Of a stretch of DNA of 64,000 nt, positions 41,861 through 50,922 are shown one piece after another. The notes beneath the pieces were generated by a model, which made no database searches, was not told where the DNA came from, and was given only the letters and a program-made list of their open reading frames with translations. The DNA lies in the NCBI RefSeq assembly GCF_001514215.1, contig NZ_KQ948860.1, forward strand, positions 196,083-260,082, read 5' to 3'. The stretch comes from Streptomyces bungoensis. Lineage in GTDB: Bacteria > Actinomycetota > Actinomycetes > Streptomycetales > Streptomycetaceae. Numbering within the stretch: the stretch's first letter is position 1; every line of letters begins with the position of its first letter. Both the position numbers and the translations under genes were made by a program.

Positions 41861-43531
41861 ATGCCTGAGTTCGCGTACACCGATCTGCTCCCCCAGGGAG
41901 AGGACACCACCCCGTACCGCCTGGTGACGTCGGAGGGCGTCTCCACGGTCGAGGGCCCGGACGGGCGGACGTTCCTCAAGGTGGAGCCGGAGGCACTGCG
42001 CAAGCTGGCCGCCGAGGCCGTCCACGACATCCAGCACTACCTGCGCCCGGCCCACCTCGCCCAGCTGCGCCGCATCATCGACGACCCCGAGGCGTCCGCC
42101 AACGACAAGTTCGTCGCGCTGGACCTGCTGAAGAACGCGAACATCGCGGCGGCGGGCGTGCTGCCGATGTGCCAGGACACGGGCACGGCGATCGTGATGG
42201 GCAAGCGCGGCCAGAACGTGCTCACCGCAGGCGAGGACGAGAAGCACCTCTCCCACGGCATCTACGACGCCTACACCAAGCTCAACCTGCGTTACTCGCA
42301 GATGGCTCCGCTCACCATGTGGGAGGAGAAGAACACCGGCTCCAACCTGCCGGCCCAGATCGAGCTCTACGCCACCGACGGCGGCGCCTACAAGTTCCTG
42401 TTCATGGCGAAGGGCGGCGGCAGCGCCAACAAGTCCTTCCTCTACCAGGAGACGAAGGCCGTCCTGAACGAGGCCTCCATGATGAAGTTCCTGGAGGAGA
42501 AGATCCGTTCGCTCGGCACGGCCGCCTGCCCGCCGTACCACCTGGCGATCGTCGTCGGCGGCACCAGCGCGGAGTACGCGCTGAAGACCGCGAAGTACGC
42601 CTCGGCCCACTACCTGGACAACCTGCCGGCCGAGGGTTCGCCGCTCGGCCACGGCTTCCGGGACGAGGAGCTGGAGGAGAAGGTCTTCGAGCTGACCCAG
42701 AAGATCGGCATCGGCGCGCAGTTCGGCGGCAAGTACTTCTGCCACGACGTCCGCGTGGTCCGCCTGCCCCGGCACGGCGCCTCCTGCCCGGTCGCCATCG
42801 CCGTCTCCTGCTCGGCCGACCGCCAGGCGGTCGCCAAGATCACCGCCGAGGGCGTCTTCCTGGAGCAGCTGGAGACCGACCCGGCGCGCTTCCTGCCGGA
42901 GACGACGGACGAGCACCTCGAGACCGACGGCGACGTCGTCCGGATCGACCTCAGCCAGCCGATGGACACCGTCCTCGCCGAGCTGACCAAGTACCCGGTC
43001 AAGACCCGCCTGTCCCTGTCCGGCCCGCTGGTCGTGGCCCGCGACATCGCGCACGCCAAGATCAAGGAGCGGCTGGACGCGGGCGAGGAGATGCCGCAGT
43101 ACCTGAAGGACCACCCGGTCTACTACGCCGGCCCGGCCAAGACCCCCGAGGGCTACGCCTCCGGCTCCTTCGGCCCGACGACGGCCGGCCGCATGGACTC
43201 CTACGTGGAGCAGTTCCAGGCGGCGGGCGGCTCCAAGGTGATGCTGGCCAAGGGCAACCGCTCCAAGCAGGTCACCGACGCGTGCAACGCCCACGGCGGC
43301 TTCTACCTCGGCTCCATCGGCGGCCCCGCGGCCCGCCTCGCCCAGGACTGCATCAAGAAGGTCGAGGTCCTGGAGTACGAGGAGCTCGGCATGGAGGCGG
43401 TCTGGAAGATCGAGGTCGAGGACTTCCCGGCGTTCATCGTCGTGGACGACAAGGGCAACGACTTCTTCCAGGACCCGGCGCCCCAGCCGACGTTCACGTC
43501 CATTCCGGTGCGGGGACCCGGGCTGGCGTAG
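41861..43531 (+). CDS. Class I (Fe-S) fumarate hydratase
   Basis: 556-residue class I fumarase that interconverts fumarate and malate with an oxygen-sensitive [4Fe-4S] cluster. The three expected cluster Cys positions are visible in GVLPMCQDTGTA, GKYFCHDVRVVRL and VTDACNAHGGFYLGS (the last or a nearby Cys serving as the third ligand). Both the alpha part and beta part (TTAGRMDSY, KGNRSKQV) are fused in one chain, as in FumA/FumB. Start ATG 41861. An iron box lies upstream and the iron-free isoenzyme fumC follows by 90 nt. Confidence 0.94.
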   Translation: MPEFAYTDLLPQGEDTTPYRLVTSEGVSTVEGPDGRTFLKVEPEALRKLAAEAVHDIQHYLRPAHLAQLRRIIDDPEASANDKFVALDLLKNANIAAAGVLPMCQDTGTAIVMGKRGQNVLTAGEDEKHLSHGIYDAYTKLNLRYSQMAPLTMWEEKNTGSNLPAQIELYATDGGAYKFLFMAKGGGSANKSFLYQETKAVLNEASMMKFLEEKIRSLGTAACPPYHLAIVVGGTSAEYALKTAKYASAHYLDNLPAEGSPLGHGFRDEELEEKVFELTQKIGIGAQFGGKYFCHDVRVVRLPRHGASCPVAIAVSCSADRQAVAKITAEGVFLEQLETDPARFLPETTDEHLETDGDVVRIDLSQPMDTVLAELTKYPVKTRLSLSGPLVVARDIAHAKIKERLDAGEEMPQYLKDHPVYYAGPAKTPEGYASGSFGPTTAGRMDSYVEQFQAAGGSKVMLAKGNRSKQVTDACNAHGGFYLGSIGGPAARLAQDCIKKVEVLEYEELGMEAVWKIEVEDFPAFIVVDDKGNDFFQDPAPQPTFTSIPVRGPGLA

Positions 43532-43621
43532 TACCCGACCGCTGGGGCCGCTTCCCGGCCGGCGCGCTCACACACCGTGACGGCCGGGAACAACCCCGCC
43601 CGCTCGATCGCTACAGCAGCC

Positions 43622-45007
43622 ATGAGCGACTACCGCATCGAGCACGACTCCATGGGCGAGGTCCGCGTCCCCGCCACCGCCAAGTGGCGGGCCCAGACCC
43701 AGCGCGCCGTAGAGAACTTCCCCGTCTCCGGGCAGCGCCTCGAACGGGCGCACATCGAGGCGCTCGCCCGGATCAAGGGGGCGGCGGCGAAGGTGAACGC
43801 CGAGCTGGGGGTCCTCGACGAGGACGTGGCCGAGGCGATCCAGGGGGCGGCGCAGGAGGTCGCCGAGGGGCGGTGGGACGAGCACTTCCCCGTCGACGTG
43901 TTCCAGACCGGCTCGGGCACCTCGTCCAACATGAACACCAACGAGGTGATCGCGACCCTGGCCACCGAGCGGCTGGGCCGGGACGTGCACCCCAACGACC
44001 ACGTCAACGCCTCGCAGTCGTCCAACGACGTCTTCCCGTCCTCGATCCACATCGCGGCCACCGCCGCCGTCACGAACGACCTCGTCCCGGCGCTGGAGCA
44101 CCTCGCCGCCTCGCTCGCCCGCAAGGCGGAGGAGTTCGCCGACGTCGTGAAGTCCGGGCGGACCCACCTGATGGACGCCACGCCCGTCACCCTCGGCCAG
44201 GAGTTCGGCGGATACGCTGCCCAGATCCGCTACGGCGTCGAGCGGCTCGAAGCCTCGCTCCCCCGTCTCGCCGAACTCCCCCTCGGCGGGACCGCCGTGG
44301 GTACCGGGATCAACACGCCGCCCGGGTTCTCCGCCGCGGTGATCAGGGAGGTCGCGCGGGTCACCGGGCTGCCGCTCACCGAGGCCCGGAACCACTTCGA
44401 GGCGCAGGGCGCACGGGACGGGCTCGTGGAGACCAGCGGGCAGCTGCGGACCATCGCGGTCGGGCTGACGAAGATCGCCAACGACCTGCGCTGGATGTCG
44501 TCCGGGCCGCGCACCGGCCTCGCCGAGATCCGGCTGCCCGACCTGCAGCCGGGCTCGTCGATCATGCCGGGCAAGGTCAACCCGGTCGTGCCCGAGGCCG
44601 TGTTGATGGTCGCCGCGCAGGTGATCGGCAACGACGCGACCGTCGCCACCGCCGGCGCCTCCGGGAACTTCGAGCTGAACGTGATGCTCCCGGTGATCGC
44701 CAGGAACGTGCTGGAGTCGGTCCGGCTGCTCGCCAACGTCTCGCGGCTGCTGGCCGACCGGACGGTGGACGGCATCACCGCCGACCGCGAACGGGCCCGT
44801 GAGTACGCAGAGTCCTCGCCCTCGGTGGTGACCCCGCTGAACAGGTACATCGGCTACGAGGAGGCCGCGAAGGTCGCCAAGAGGTCGCTGGCCGAGCGGA
44901 AGACCGTCCGGGAGGTCGTGCTGGAGAGCGGTTACGTGGAGCGCGGCGACCTGACCCTGGAGCAGCTCGACGAGGCGCTGGACGTGCTGCGGATGACCCG
45001 GCCGTAG
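43622..45007 (+). CDS. fumC: Class II fumarate hydratase
   Basis: 461-residue iron-independent fumarase. Family motifs: SGTSSNMNTNEV (substrate site, residues about 97-109), NASQSSNDVFPSSIHIA, and the signature GSSIMPGKVNPV with the catalytic Ser. Start ATG 43622 (MSDYRIEHDSMGEV) is chosen; the GTG at 43577 has no ribosome site and adds unrelated residues. There is no clear ribosome site for ATG 43622 either. Together with the class I enzyme it gives two unlike fumarases in tandem, fed by the sdh operon. Confidence 0.95.
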   Translation: MSDYRIEHDSMGEVRVPATAKWRAQTQRAVENFPVSGQRLERAHIEALARIKGAAAKVNAELGVLDEDVAEAIQGAAQEVAEGRWDEHFPVDVFQTGSGTSSNMNTNEVIATLATERLGRDVHPNDHVNASQSSNDVFPSSIHIAATAAVTNDLVPALEHLAASLARKAEEFADVVKSGRTHLMDATPVTLGQEFGGYAAQIRYGVERLEASLPRLAELPLGGTAVGTGINTPPGFSAAVIREVARVTGLPLTEARNHFEAQGARDGLVETSGQLRTIAVGLTKIANDLRWMSSGPRTGLAEIRLPDLQPGSSIMPGKVNPVVPEAVLMVAAQVIGNDATVATAGASGNFELNVMLPVIARNVLESVRLLANVSRLLADRTVDGITADRERAREYAESSPSVVTPLNRYIGYEEAAKVAKRSLAERKTVREVVLESGYVERGDLTLEQLDEALDVLRMTRP

Positions 45008-45081
45008 GACGACACGCCCCGCAGTGGTGAACCGTGACGTCCGCCGCAGCGTCGGATGGCCAGGGCACCTAATATCTGTCC

Positions 45082-45771
45082 ATGGCGGACGACGGAGCGA
45101 TGAGACGAGCGGCAGAGGGTTCGGTGCGGCGCTGGGCTCCCGGGACACCGATCCTGTGGCGGTACCGGGAGAACGCCGGTGAGCGCTTCCACATCGCCCG
45201 GCCCGTCACCGTCGTCCGGGACGACGCGGAGCTGCTGGCGGTGTGGATGGCGCCGGGCACCGAGTGCGTGAAGCCGGTGCTGGCGGACGGCACGCCCGTC
45301 CATCTGGAGCCGCTGGAGTCCCGCTACACCAAGCCGCGCGCGGTGCAGCGGGACCGGTGGTTCGGCACGGGCGTGCTGAAGCTGGCCCGCCCGGGTGAGC
45401 CCTGGTCGGTGTGGCTGTTCTGGGAGCCGGGCTGGCGGTTCAAGAACTGGTACGTCAATCTCGAGCAGCCGCTGGCCCGTTGGGCGGGCGGGGTGGACTC
45501 CGAGGACCACTTCCTGGACATCTCCGTGCACCCGGACCGCAGCTGGCACTGGCGCGACGAGGACGAGTTCGCACAGGCCCAGCGGGACGGGCTGCTGGAC
45601 GGGGCGACCGCCGAGCGGGTGCGGGCGGCCGGGCGGGCCGCGGTGGAGGTGATCGCCGCGTGGGGCCCGCCGTTCTCGCAAGGCTGGCAGCACTGGCGCC
45701 CGGAGCCTTCCTGGGCGGTACCGTCACTCCCCGAGGACTGGGACCGTACGCCCGCGCACGTGTCCTCATGA
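45082..45771 (+). CDS. DUF402 (FomD-like) protein
   Basis: 229-residue soluble protein with a DUF402 domain. The conserved stretch SVWLFWEPGWRFKNWYVNLE (residues about 111-130) and the acidic metal-binding pattern DSEDHFLDISVHPDRSWHWRDEDEF are present. FomD-type relatives hydrolyse nucleotide-linked substrates with divalent metals. Start ATG 45082. TAATAT at 45070-45075 is a good -10 whose predicted +1 coincides with the ATG, so the mRNA is probably leaderless. Confidence 0.87.
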   Translation: MADDGAMRRAAEGSVRRWAPGTPILWRYRENAGERFHIARPVTVVRDDAELLAVWMAPGTECVKPVLADGTPVHLEPLESRYTKPRAVQRDRWFGTGVLKLARPGEPWSVWLFWEPGWRFKNWYVNLEQPLARWAGGVDSEDHFLDISVHPDRSWHWRDEDEFAQAQRDGLLDGATAERVRAAGRAAVEVIAAWGPPFSQGWQHWRPEPSWAVPSLPEDWDRTPAHVSS

Positions 45772-46066
45772 GACCCTTGATGCGCCCCCGGGCAAGAAAC
45801 GTAGGATCGTCCTCCGCAAGGGCGCGAAGGAGCAACTCCCGGAGCATGTGCCGGGCCTGACCATACGTCACCGAGGGGCGGCAGGACGTGAGCGAGGGGT
45901 ACGAGGGAAGGACCACCGCGGGCCCGGCCGGGTGCGCGGGCGGCACAGGAACAGCCTCTGACCACGCGGGAATTCCGTTCCTGGGGCACGTATTCCGGGT
46001 ATCGGCATTTCGGCGGGACCACCTGCGTGCCCGGCACGCAGCCCCGGACGGACGGATGCGACACGC
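45772..46066. promoter_or_regulatory. Upstream region of SpoIIE-HATPase gene, with SigB-like promoter
   Basis: No gene recognised. GTTC at 45977-45980 and GGGTAT at 45997-46002 are separated by 16 nt and match the Streptomyces SigB-group promoter pattern; the -10 lies 65 nt before the GTG start. The same kind of element precedes the RsbW-like gene at 26050. Confidence 0.45.
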
Positions 46067-48214
46067 GTGACGGAGCAGCCCACCTCCTACGAACGCCCCC
46101 AGCCGGGCGTCGACCCCGCGGAGGCCCGCGGGGCGCTCCTGCGTACCCCGAAGCCGCTCGGGAACTCCGCCTTACCGGCGCAGGCCCGCGCCGACGGAGC
46201 ACCCGCCGGCCCGGGACCGGCCGTGCCGTACGGCACCGCGAACCCCCGGCGCAGCCAGGGGACCAAGGGGAAGGAGCCCTCAGTCAACGGCCCCGAGCAC
46301 TCCCAGCCGGCCACCGCCGAGTCGGTGGGCGCACCTCCCGCGCGAGCGGATTCCAGCGTGGGTGAGCACCGCCCGCGTCCCGCGCCGGAGGCGATTCCGC
46401 CACAGCCGGGCACCGAGCAGGAGCGGACGCCCGGCGGCCCGGAACGCCGTACCGGGCGGGGACTGCCGCCGGGGCGGCCGATGCCGATGCGGCGTGACGG
46501 GGACCGGCTCAGGTTCGTGGGCGCGGCGACCCGGCGGATCGCGCGCGGCATAGACCTGGACGAGATCGTGATGGGGCTGTGCCGGGCCACCGTGCCCACG
46601 TTCTCGGACGCGATCCTGGTGTACCTGCGCGACCCGCTGCCGGTCGGCGACGAGCGGCCCACCGGCCCGGTGGTGCTGCGGCTGCGCCGTACCGACCGGA
46701 TACCGGACGAGCGGGACACCGAGAGCGGTCTGCTGCTCCCGCCCTACCCGGAGCCGGAGCCGGAGGCGTCGGCGCTGGGCGAGCTGTCCTCGCTGACGAC
46801 CGAGCTGTGCGAGGTGCGCCCGGGCGGCGCGCTGAACGAGGTGCTGCGCGGGGTGCGGCCGGTGTTCGCGGACGCGCCGGCCGCCCGGGCCGCGCTGCCC
46901 GAGCTGCTCGGCGAGAGCGGCGAGTCGGTCGTACCGGACGGGCGGCACGCGATCCTCGCGCCGCTGCGCGGCCGGCGCCGGGTGATCGGCGCGGCGCTGT
47001 TCCTGCGCCGCCCGGAGCGGCCGGCGTTCGAGGCGGACGACCTGCTGGTGGCCGCCCAGCTCGCCACGCACAGCGCGCTCGGGATCGACAAGGCGGTGCT
47101 GTACGGCCGGGAGGCCTACATCGCCGACGAGCTGCAGCGCACGATGCTGCCCGAGACCCTGCCCCGCCCGACGGGCGTGCGGCTGGCCTCGCGCTACCTG
47201 CCGGCCGCGGAGACCGCGCGGGTGGGCGGCGACTGGTACGACGCGATCCCGCTGCCCGGCAGCCGGGTGGCGCTGGTCGTCGGTGACGTGATGGGCCACT
47301 CCATGACCTCGGCGGCGATCATGGGCCAGCTGCGCACCACCGCGCAGACCCTGGCCGGGCTCGACCTGCCCCCGCAGGAGGTGCTGCACCACCTGGACGA
47401 GCAGGCGCAGCGGCTGGGCACCGACCGCATGGCGACCTGCCTGTACGCCGTGTACGACCCGGTCACGCACCGCATCACGATCGCCAACGCCGGTCATCCG
47501 CCGCCCGTGCTGCTGCATCTCGGCGGCCACGCGGAGGTCCTGCGGGTGCCGCCGGGCGCGCCGATCGGCGTGGGCGGGGTGGACTTCGAGGCGGTGGAGC
47601 TGGACGCACCGGCCGGCGCGACGCTGCTGCTGTACACCGACGGTCTGGTGGAGTCCCGGCTGCGGGACGTGTGGACCGGCATAGAGCAGCTGCGCGAGAA
47701 GCTGGCCGCGACCGCGCAGCTGACCGGTCCCGACCATCCGCCACCCCTCGAGGCGCTGTGCGACGAGGTGCTGGACATGCTCGGCCCGGGCGACCGGGAC
47801 GACGACATCGCGCTGCTCGCGGCCCGGTTCGACGGGATCGCGCCGAGCGACGTGGCGTACTGGACCCTGGAGCCGGAGCACTCCGCCCCGCGCGAGGCGC
47901 GCCGGCTGGCCCGGCGCGCCCTGTCCCGGTGGGACCTGGAGGAGCTGTCGGACTCGGTGGAGCTGCTGGTCAGCGAGGTCGTGACGAACGCCGTGCGGTA
48001 CGCCACGCGGCCGGTCACCCTGCGGCTGCTGCGCACGGACGTGCTGCGCTGCGAGGTCGGCGACGACGTCCCCCAGCTGCCCCGGCTGCGCCAGGCCCGG
48101 GCGACGGACGAGGGCGGCCGCGGGCTGTACCTGGTCAACCGGCTGGCCCGGCGCTGGGGCGCGACCCGGCTGAGCACCGGCAAGGTGGTCTGGTTCGAGC
48201 TGAACCGGGGCTGA
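46067..48214 (+). CDS. GAF-SpoIIE phosphatase with C-terminal HATPase domain
   Basis: Up to 715 residues. About 145 disordered Pro-rich residues come first, then a GAF-like domain (about 155-345), a SpoIIE/PP2C phosphatase domain (about 355-590; VGGDWYDAI, LVVGDVMGHSM, RDDDIALLAARFD) and an RsbW-like HATPase domain (about 600-715; VELLVSEVVTNAVRYA, DEGGRGLYLVN, KVVWFELNRG). Phosphatase and anti-sigma kinase are thus fused in one chain, as in the 878-residue protein at 22723. The start is unsure: GTG 46067 has a poor ribosome site and a later start in the disordered part is possible. Confidence 0.85.
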   Translation: MTEQPTSYERPQPGVDPAEARGALLRTPKPLGNSALPAQARADGAPAGPGPAVPYGTANPRRSQGTKGKEPSVNGPEHSQPATAESVGAPPARADSSVGEHRPRPAPEAIPPQPGTEQERTPGGPERRTGRGLPPGRPMPMRRDGDRLRFVGAATRRIARGIDLDEIVMGLCRATVPTFSDAILVYLRDPLPVGDERPTGPVVLRLRRTDRIPDERDTESGLLLPPYPEPEPEASALGELSSLTTELCEVRPGGALNEVLRGVRPVFADAPAARAALPELLGESGESVVPDGRHAILAPLRGRRRVIGAALFLRRPERPAFEADDLLVAAQLATHSALGIDKAVLYGREAYIADELQRTMLPETLPRPTGVRLASRYLPAAETARVGGDWYDAIPLPGSRVALVVGDVMGHSMTSAAIMGQLRTTAQTLAGLDLPPQEVLHHLDEQAQRLGTDRMATCLYAVYDPVTHRITIANAGHPPPVLLHLGGHAEVLRVPPGAPIGVGGVDFEAVELDAPAGATLLLYTDGLVESRLRDVWTGIEQLREKLAATAQLTGPDHPPPLEALCDEVLDMLGPGDRDDDIALLAARFDGIAPSDVAYWTLEPEHSAPREARRLARRALSRWDLEELSDSVELLVSEVVTNAVRYATRPVTLRLLRTDVLRCEVGDDVPQLPRLRQARATDEGGRGLYLVNRLARRWGATRLSTGKVVWFELNRG

Positions 48215-48237
48215 ACGCCCGGCACGTCGGCATGAGG

Positions 48238-48265
48238 AAGGGCGCCCGGTCCACCGGGCGCCCTT
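48238..48265. terminator. Bidirectional terminator between SpoIIE gene and penicillin-binding protein gene
   Basis: Perfect 12-bp inverted repeat AAGGGCGCCCGG / CCGGGCGCCCTT with a 4-nt loop, 23 nt after the SpoIIE-HATPase stop and 27 nt from the stop of the convergent gene. Confidence 0.85.
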
Positions 48266-48292
48266 CCTCGTGCGCTGCTCCTGCCCGGGCTG

Positions 48293-50686
48293 CTACCCGG
48301 CCGCCGGGTCGAGCGGGTTCTGCGGGGAGACGTCCCCGGTCGGCGGCTCCGAACTCGGGGTCTGCGACGGCGTCTGGCTGGACGGCGACTGGCTCGGCGT
48401 CCGGCTCGGCGTCTGACTGGGTGTCCGGCTCGGCGACTGGGAGGCCGACGGGGAGCTGGAGGACGGCGTGCTGGACGGCGTCTCGGACGTACTCTGGCTG
48501 GGGCTCGGCGTGTCCGACGGCTGGACGGCCGCGCCCTGGGTGGTCTCCAGGTCGAACTTGGCCTTGTGCGTGACCCCGAAGGTGTAGGCCGCCCAGATCT
48601 GCGCCGGGTAGCCACCGCCGTTGATGCGGCCGGGCGGCGGGAGCAGACCGGTCGCGCCCTGGAGGGACACGTGGGCGTTGGGGGGCTTGGGGTCCTCACC
48701 GAACAGGCCCACCGAGGTGACCAGGTCGGGTGTGTAGCCGGTGAACCAGGCGGACCGGTTCTTGTCGGAGGTACCGGTCTTGCCCGCCACCTGCTGGCCG
48801 GCGCGCAGCGGGTTGCCGGCCACGGACACCTTGGCCGTACCGTCGTCGACCACGCCGGTCAGCACGGAGGTGACGGTGTCGGCAGCTTCCCTGCTGATGA
48901 CCGGGTCGCCGATCGGGTCGTCCATCTGCACCTGGCGCGTCTTGTTCTCGGCGCGCGCGACGATCGTCGGGGTGACCTTCTTGCCGTGGTTGTCGAGGGT
49001 GGCGTAGATGCCGGCCATCTCCAGCGGGCTGGCGCCCATGGAGCCCAGCGTCTGCGCCGGCACCGCCTGCATGCCCTTGGTGTCCATGCCGAGCTTGCCG
49101 GCCACGGACATCACCTTGTCCATGCCGACGTCGATGCCCATCTGCGCGAAGACGGAGTTGACGGACGCGTTCATCGCCCGCTGGACGGTGATGGGCCCGT
49201 AGTCGACGTCGTCCTCGTTGGGCGGGGCGAAGCCGACCTTGTTGCCGTGGTCGACGACCGGGCGGCGGCTGGTGCCGTCGTAGATGGTGTTCGCGCTGAT
49301 CGGCTTGCCGTCCTGGGTCGTGGCGCCCTGCTCCAGGGCGGCGGCCAGGATGACCGGCTTGAAGGTCGAGGCCGGCTGGTAGTCGTTCCGGGTGGCGTTG
49401 GAGTAGTAGTGCTTGAAGTAGTCCTGGCCGCCGTACAGCGCGACGATCTTCCCCGTCTTCGGGTCGACCGAGACCGCGCCGGCCTGGACGTTCCCGTCGA
49501 CCTTCCGCTTCTTCGGGTTCAGCTTGCTGGTCAGCTGGTCCTTGACGGCGTTCTCCAGGGCGGCCTGCTTCTTCTTGTCGATGTTCAGGGTGATGGTCCA
49601 GCCCCGGCCCACGACCTCGGCCTCCGCCTGGGACGCGGAGATGCCCTCGTCCTTCATCAGCTTCTGTTCCAGCTGCTTGTTGGCGAGCTCGATCAGGTAG
49701 CCCTTCTGGCCCTCGAGGCCGGGAGCCCCCTTGGGCTCCTTGGGCACCGGGAACGTCATGCTCTGGCGGTCGCCGGCGTCGAGCCAGTGCTGCTTGACCA
49801 TGTTGTCCAGCACGTAGTTCCAGCGCGCCTTCGCCAGCTTCTTGCCGGTCGGGCTCGCCACGGCCCAGTCGTACTGGCTCGGCGCCTGGAGGAGGGCGGC
49901 GAGGTACGCGCCCTGCTGGACGCTCAGCCTGGAGGCGTCGACGTGGTAGTAGGCCTGCGCGGCGGCCTGGATGCCGTAGGCGCCGCGGCCGTAGTAGCTG
50001 GTGTTGATGTAGCCGGCCAGGATCTGGTCCTTGGTCAGCTTCTGGTCCACCTTCAGCGAGATGACCAGTTCCTTCAGTTTGCGTGTGACGGTCTGGTTCT
50101 GCGTGAGGTAGTAGTTCTTGACGTACTGCTGGGTGATCGTGGAACCGCCCTGCGCACCCTTGCCCGACAGCGTGTTGAGCAGTCCGCGGGCGGTGCCCCT
50201 CAGGTCGACGCCGGAGTCGTGGTAGAAGGTCTTGTTCTCCGCCGCGACGAAGGTGTGCTGGACGTCCTTGGGGACCTTGGCGAGGGACACGCTCTCCCGG
50301 TTGACCTTGCCGGAGCGGGCGAGGACGTCGCCGTTGGCGTACTCGTAGACGTTGCTCTCCTGCTTCGCCGCCACGTTGCCCGCGGCGGGGATCGGCACCA
50401 TCAGGTACAGCACGACGAAGCCGCCGATGCCCAGCAGGCAGAGGCCGAAGAAGGTGCCGAGGATCTTCTTCCAGGTGAACAGCCGGCGTATTCGGCCCTT
50501 GGCGGGCTTGCCGCCGGGCGCGGACCGGCCGCGGGCGGCGGCCCGGCCGCCGGGCGCGGGGCTGGCGGGCGCGGTCGGGGTGGCGGTCGCCGTGGAGGCG
50601 CCGGCCGTGGACGGCGAGCGGCGGCTCTTGGGCGCCGCGCGGCGCCCACCACGCTGTCGCGCTCGTCTCTCTTCCGCTCGTCCCAT
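48293..50686 (-). CDS. Class A penicillin-binding protein (transglycosylase/transpeptidase)
   Basis: 797-residue bifunctional peptidoglycan synthase. A cytoplasmic Ala/Arg/Pro-rich N-terminus of about 75 residues precedes one membrane helix (ILGTFFGLCLLGIGGFVVLYL). The GT51 domain has FVAAENKTFYHDSGVD (catalytic Glu) and GGSTITQQYVKN; the transpeptidase has STFKP (active Ser), SVN and KTGTS motifs. A C-terminal extracellular tail of about 60 residues is Ser/Thr/Pro-rich repeats (TPSQTPSRTPSQ). ATG 50686 is preferred (AGGGA 5 nt upstream) over GTG 50698. It would act in wall growth outside the membrane. Confidence 0.94.
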   Translation of the reverse strand: MGRAEERRARQRGGRRAAPKSRRSPSTAGASTATATPTAPASPAPGGRAAARGRSAPGGKPAKGRIRRLFTWKKILGTFFGLCLLGIGGFVVLYLMVPIPAAGNVAAKQESNVYEYANGDVLARSGKVNRESVSLAKVPKDVQHTFVAAENKTFYHDSGVDLRGTARGLLNTLSGKGAQGGSTITQQYVKNYYLTQNQTVTRKLKELVISLKVDQKLTKDQILAGYINTSYYGRGAYGIQAAAQAYYHVDASRLSVQQGAYLAALLQAPSQYDWAVASPTGKKLAKARWNYVLDNMVKQHWLDAGDRQSMTFPVPKEPKGAPGLEGQKGYLIELANKQLEQKLMKDEGISASQAEAEVVGRGWTITLNIDKKKQAALENAVKDQLTSKLNPKKRKVDGNVQAGAVSVDPKTGKIVALYGGQDYFKHYYSNATRNDYQPASTFKPVILAAALEQGATTQDGKPISANTIYDGTSRRPVVDHGNKVGFAPPNEDDVDYGPITVQRAMNASVNSVFAQMGIDVGMDKVMSVAGKLGMDTKGMQAVPAQTLGSMGASPLEMAGIYATLDNHGKKVTPTIVARAENKTRQVQMDDPIGDPVISREAADTVTSVLTGVVDDGTAKVSVAGNPLRAGQQVAGKTGTSDKNRSAWFTGYTPDLVTSVGLFGEDPKPPNAHVSLQGATGLLPPPGRINGGGYPAQIWAAYTFGVTHKAKFDLETTQGAAVQPSDTPSPSQSTSETPSSTPSSSSPSASQSPSRTPSQTPSRTPSQSPSSQTPSQTPSSEPPTGDVSPQNPLDPAAG
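48350..48500. repeat. Degenerate Ser/Thr/Pro codon repeats in the PBP tail
   Basis: Short repeats around GTCTGGCTGGACGGCGAC encode TPSQ/TPSR/SPSS units on the minus strand. Such tails span the thick wall and vary in length between strains. Confidence 0.6.
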
Positions 50687-50830
50687 GAGTCCCTGCACTC
50701 CGCTTCCGTATCGGGGTCAGCTCCGAAAACTAACACCCGTCCATATGACAAAGGACGTCCGATCCGTTCCTTTACGGACGTGACAATCAGCACCCGCCCC
50801 AAGGGAACCGACGGTTCTCACCGGTGAAGG

Positions 50831-50922
50831 GTTGCTTGACAAGGAAAAGTGATATCACTTAGCTAGAAGCACGCTAGACGCTCGACCGAGTACGAGCGTC
50901 CCGAGAACGGGGGGTTCCACTC
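50831..50922 (+). promoter_or_regulatory. SPFH promoter with 14-bp palindromic operator
   Basis: TTGACA at 50836-50841 is a consensus -35; TTAGCT or TAGCTA at 50859-50865 is the likely -10 (17-18 nt spacing). A perfect 14-bp palindrome AAGTGATATCACTT (50847-50860) lies between the two hexamers. Imperfect direct repeats AGCTAGAAGC and CGCTAGACGC follow at 50861-50880. A repressor bound here would block RNA polymerase; the ribbon-helix-helix protein encoded downstream is the obvious candidate. Confidence 0.65.

Noticed and set aside
48350..48500. Minisatellite-like array at the end of the penicillin-binding protein gene as a possible CRISPR or mobile repeat
   Set aside because: The repeats are degenerate, match codon phase, and encode a Ser/Thr/Pro tail typical of secreted actinobacterial proteins.
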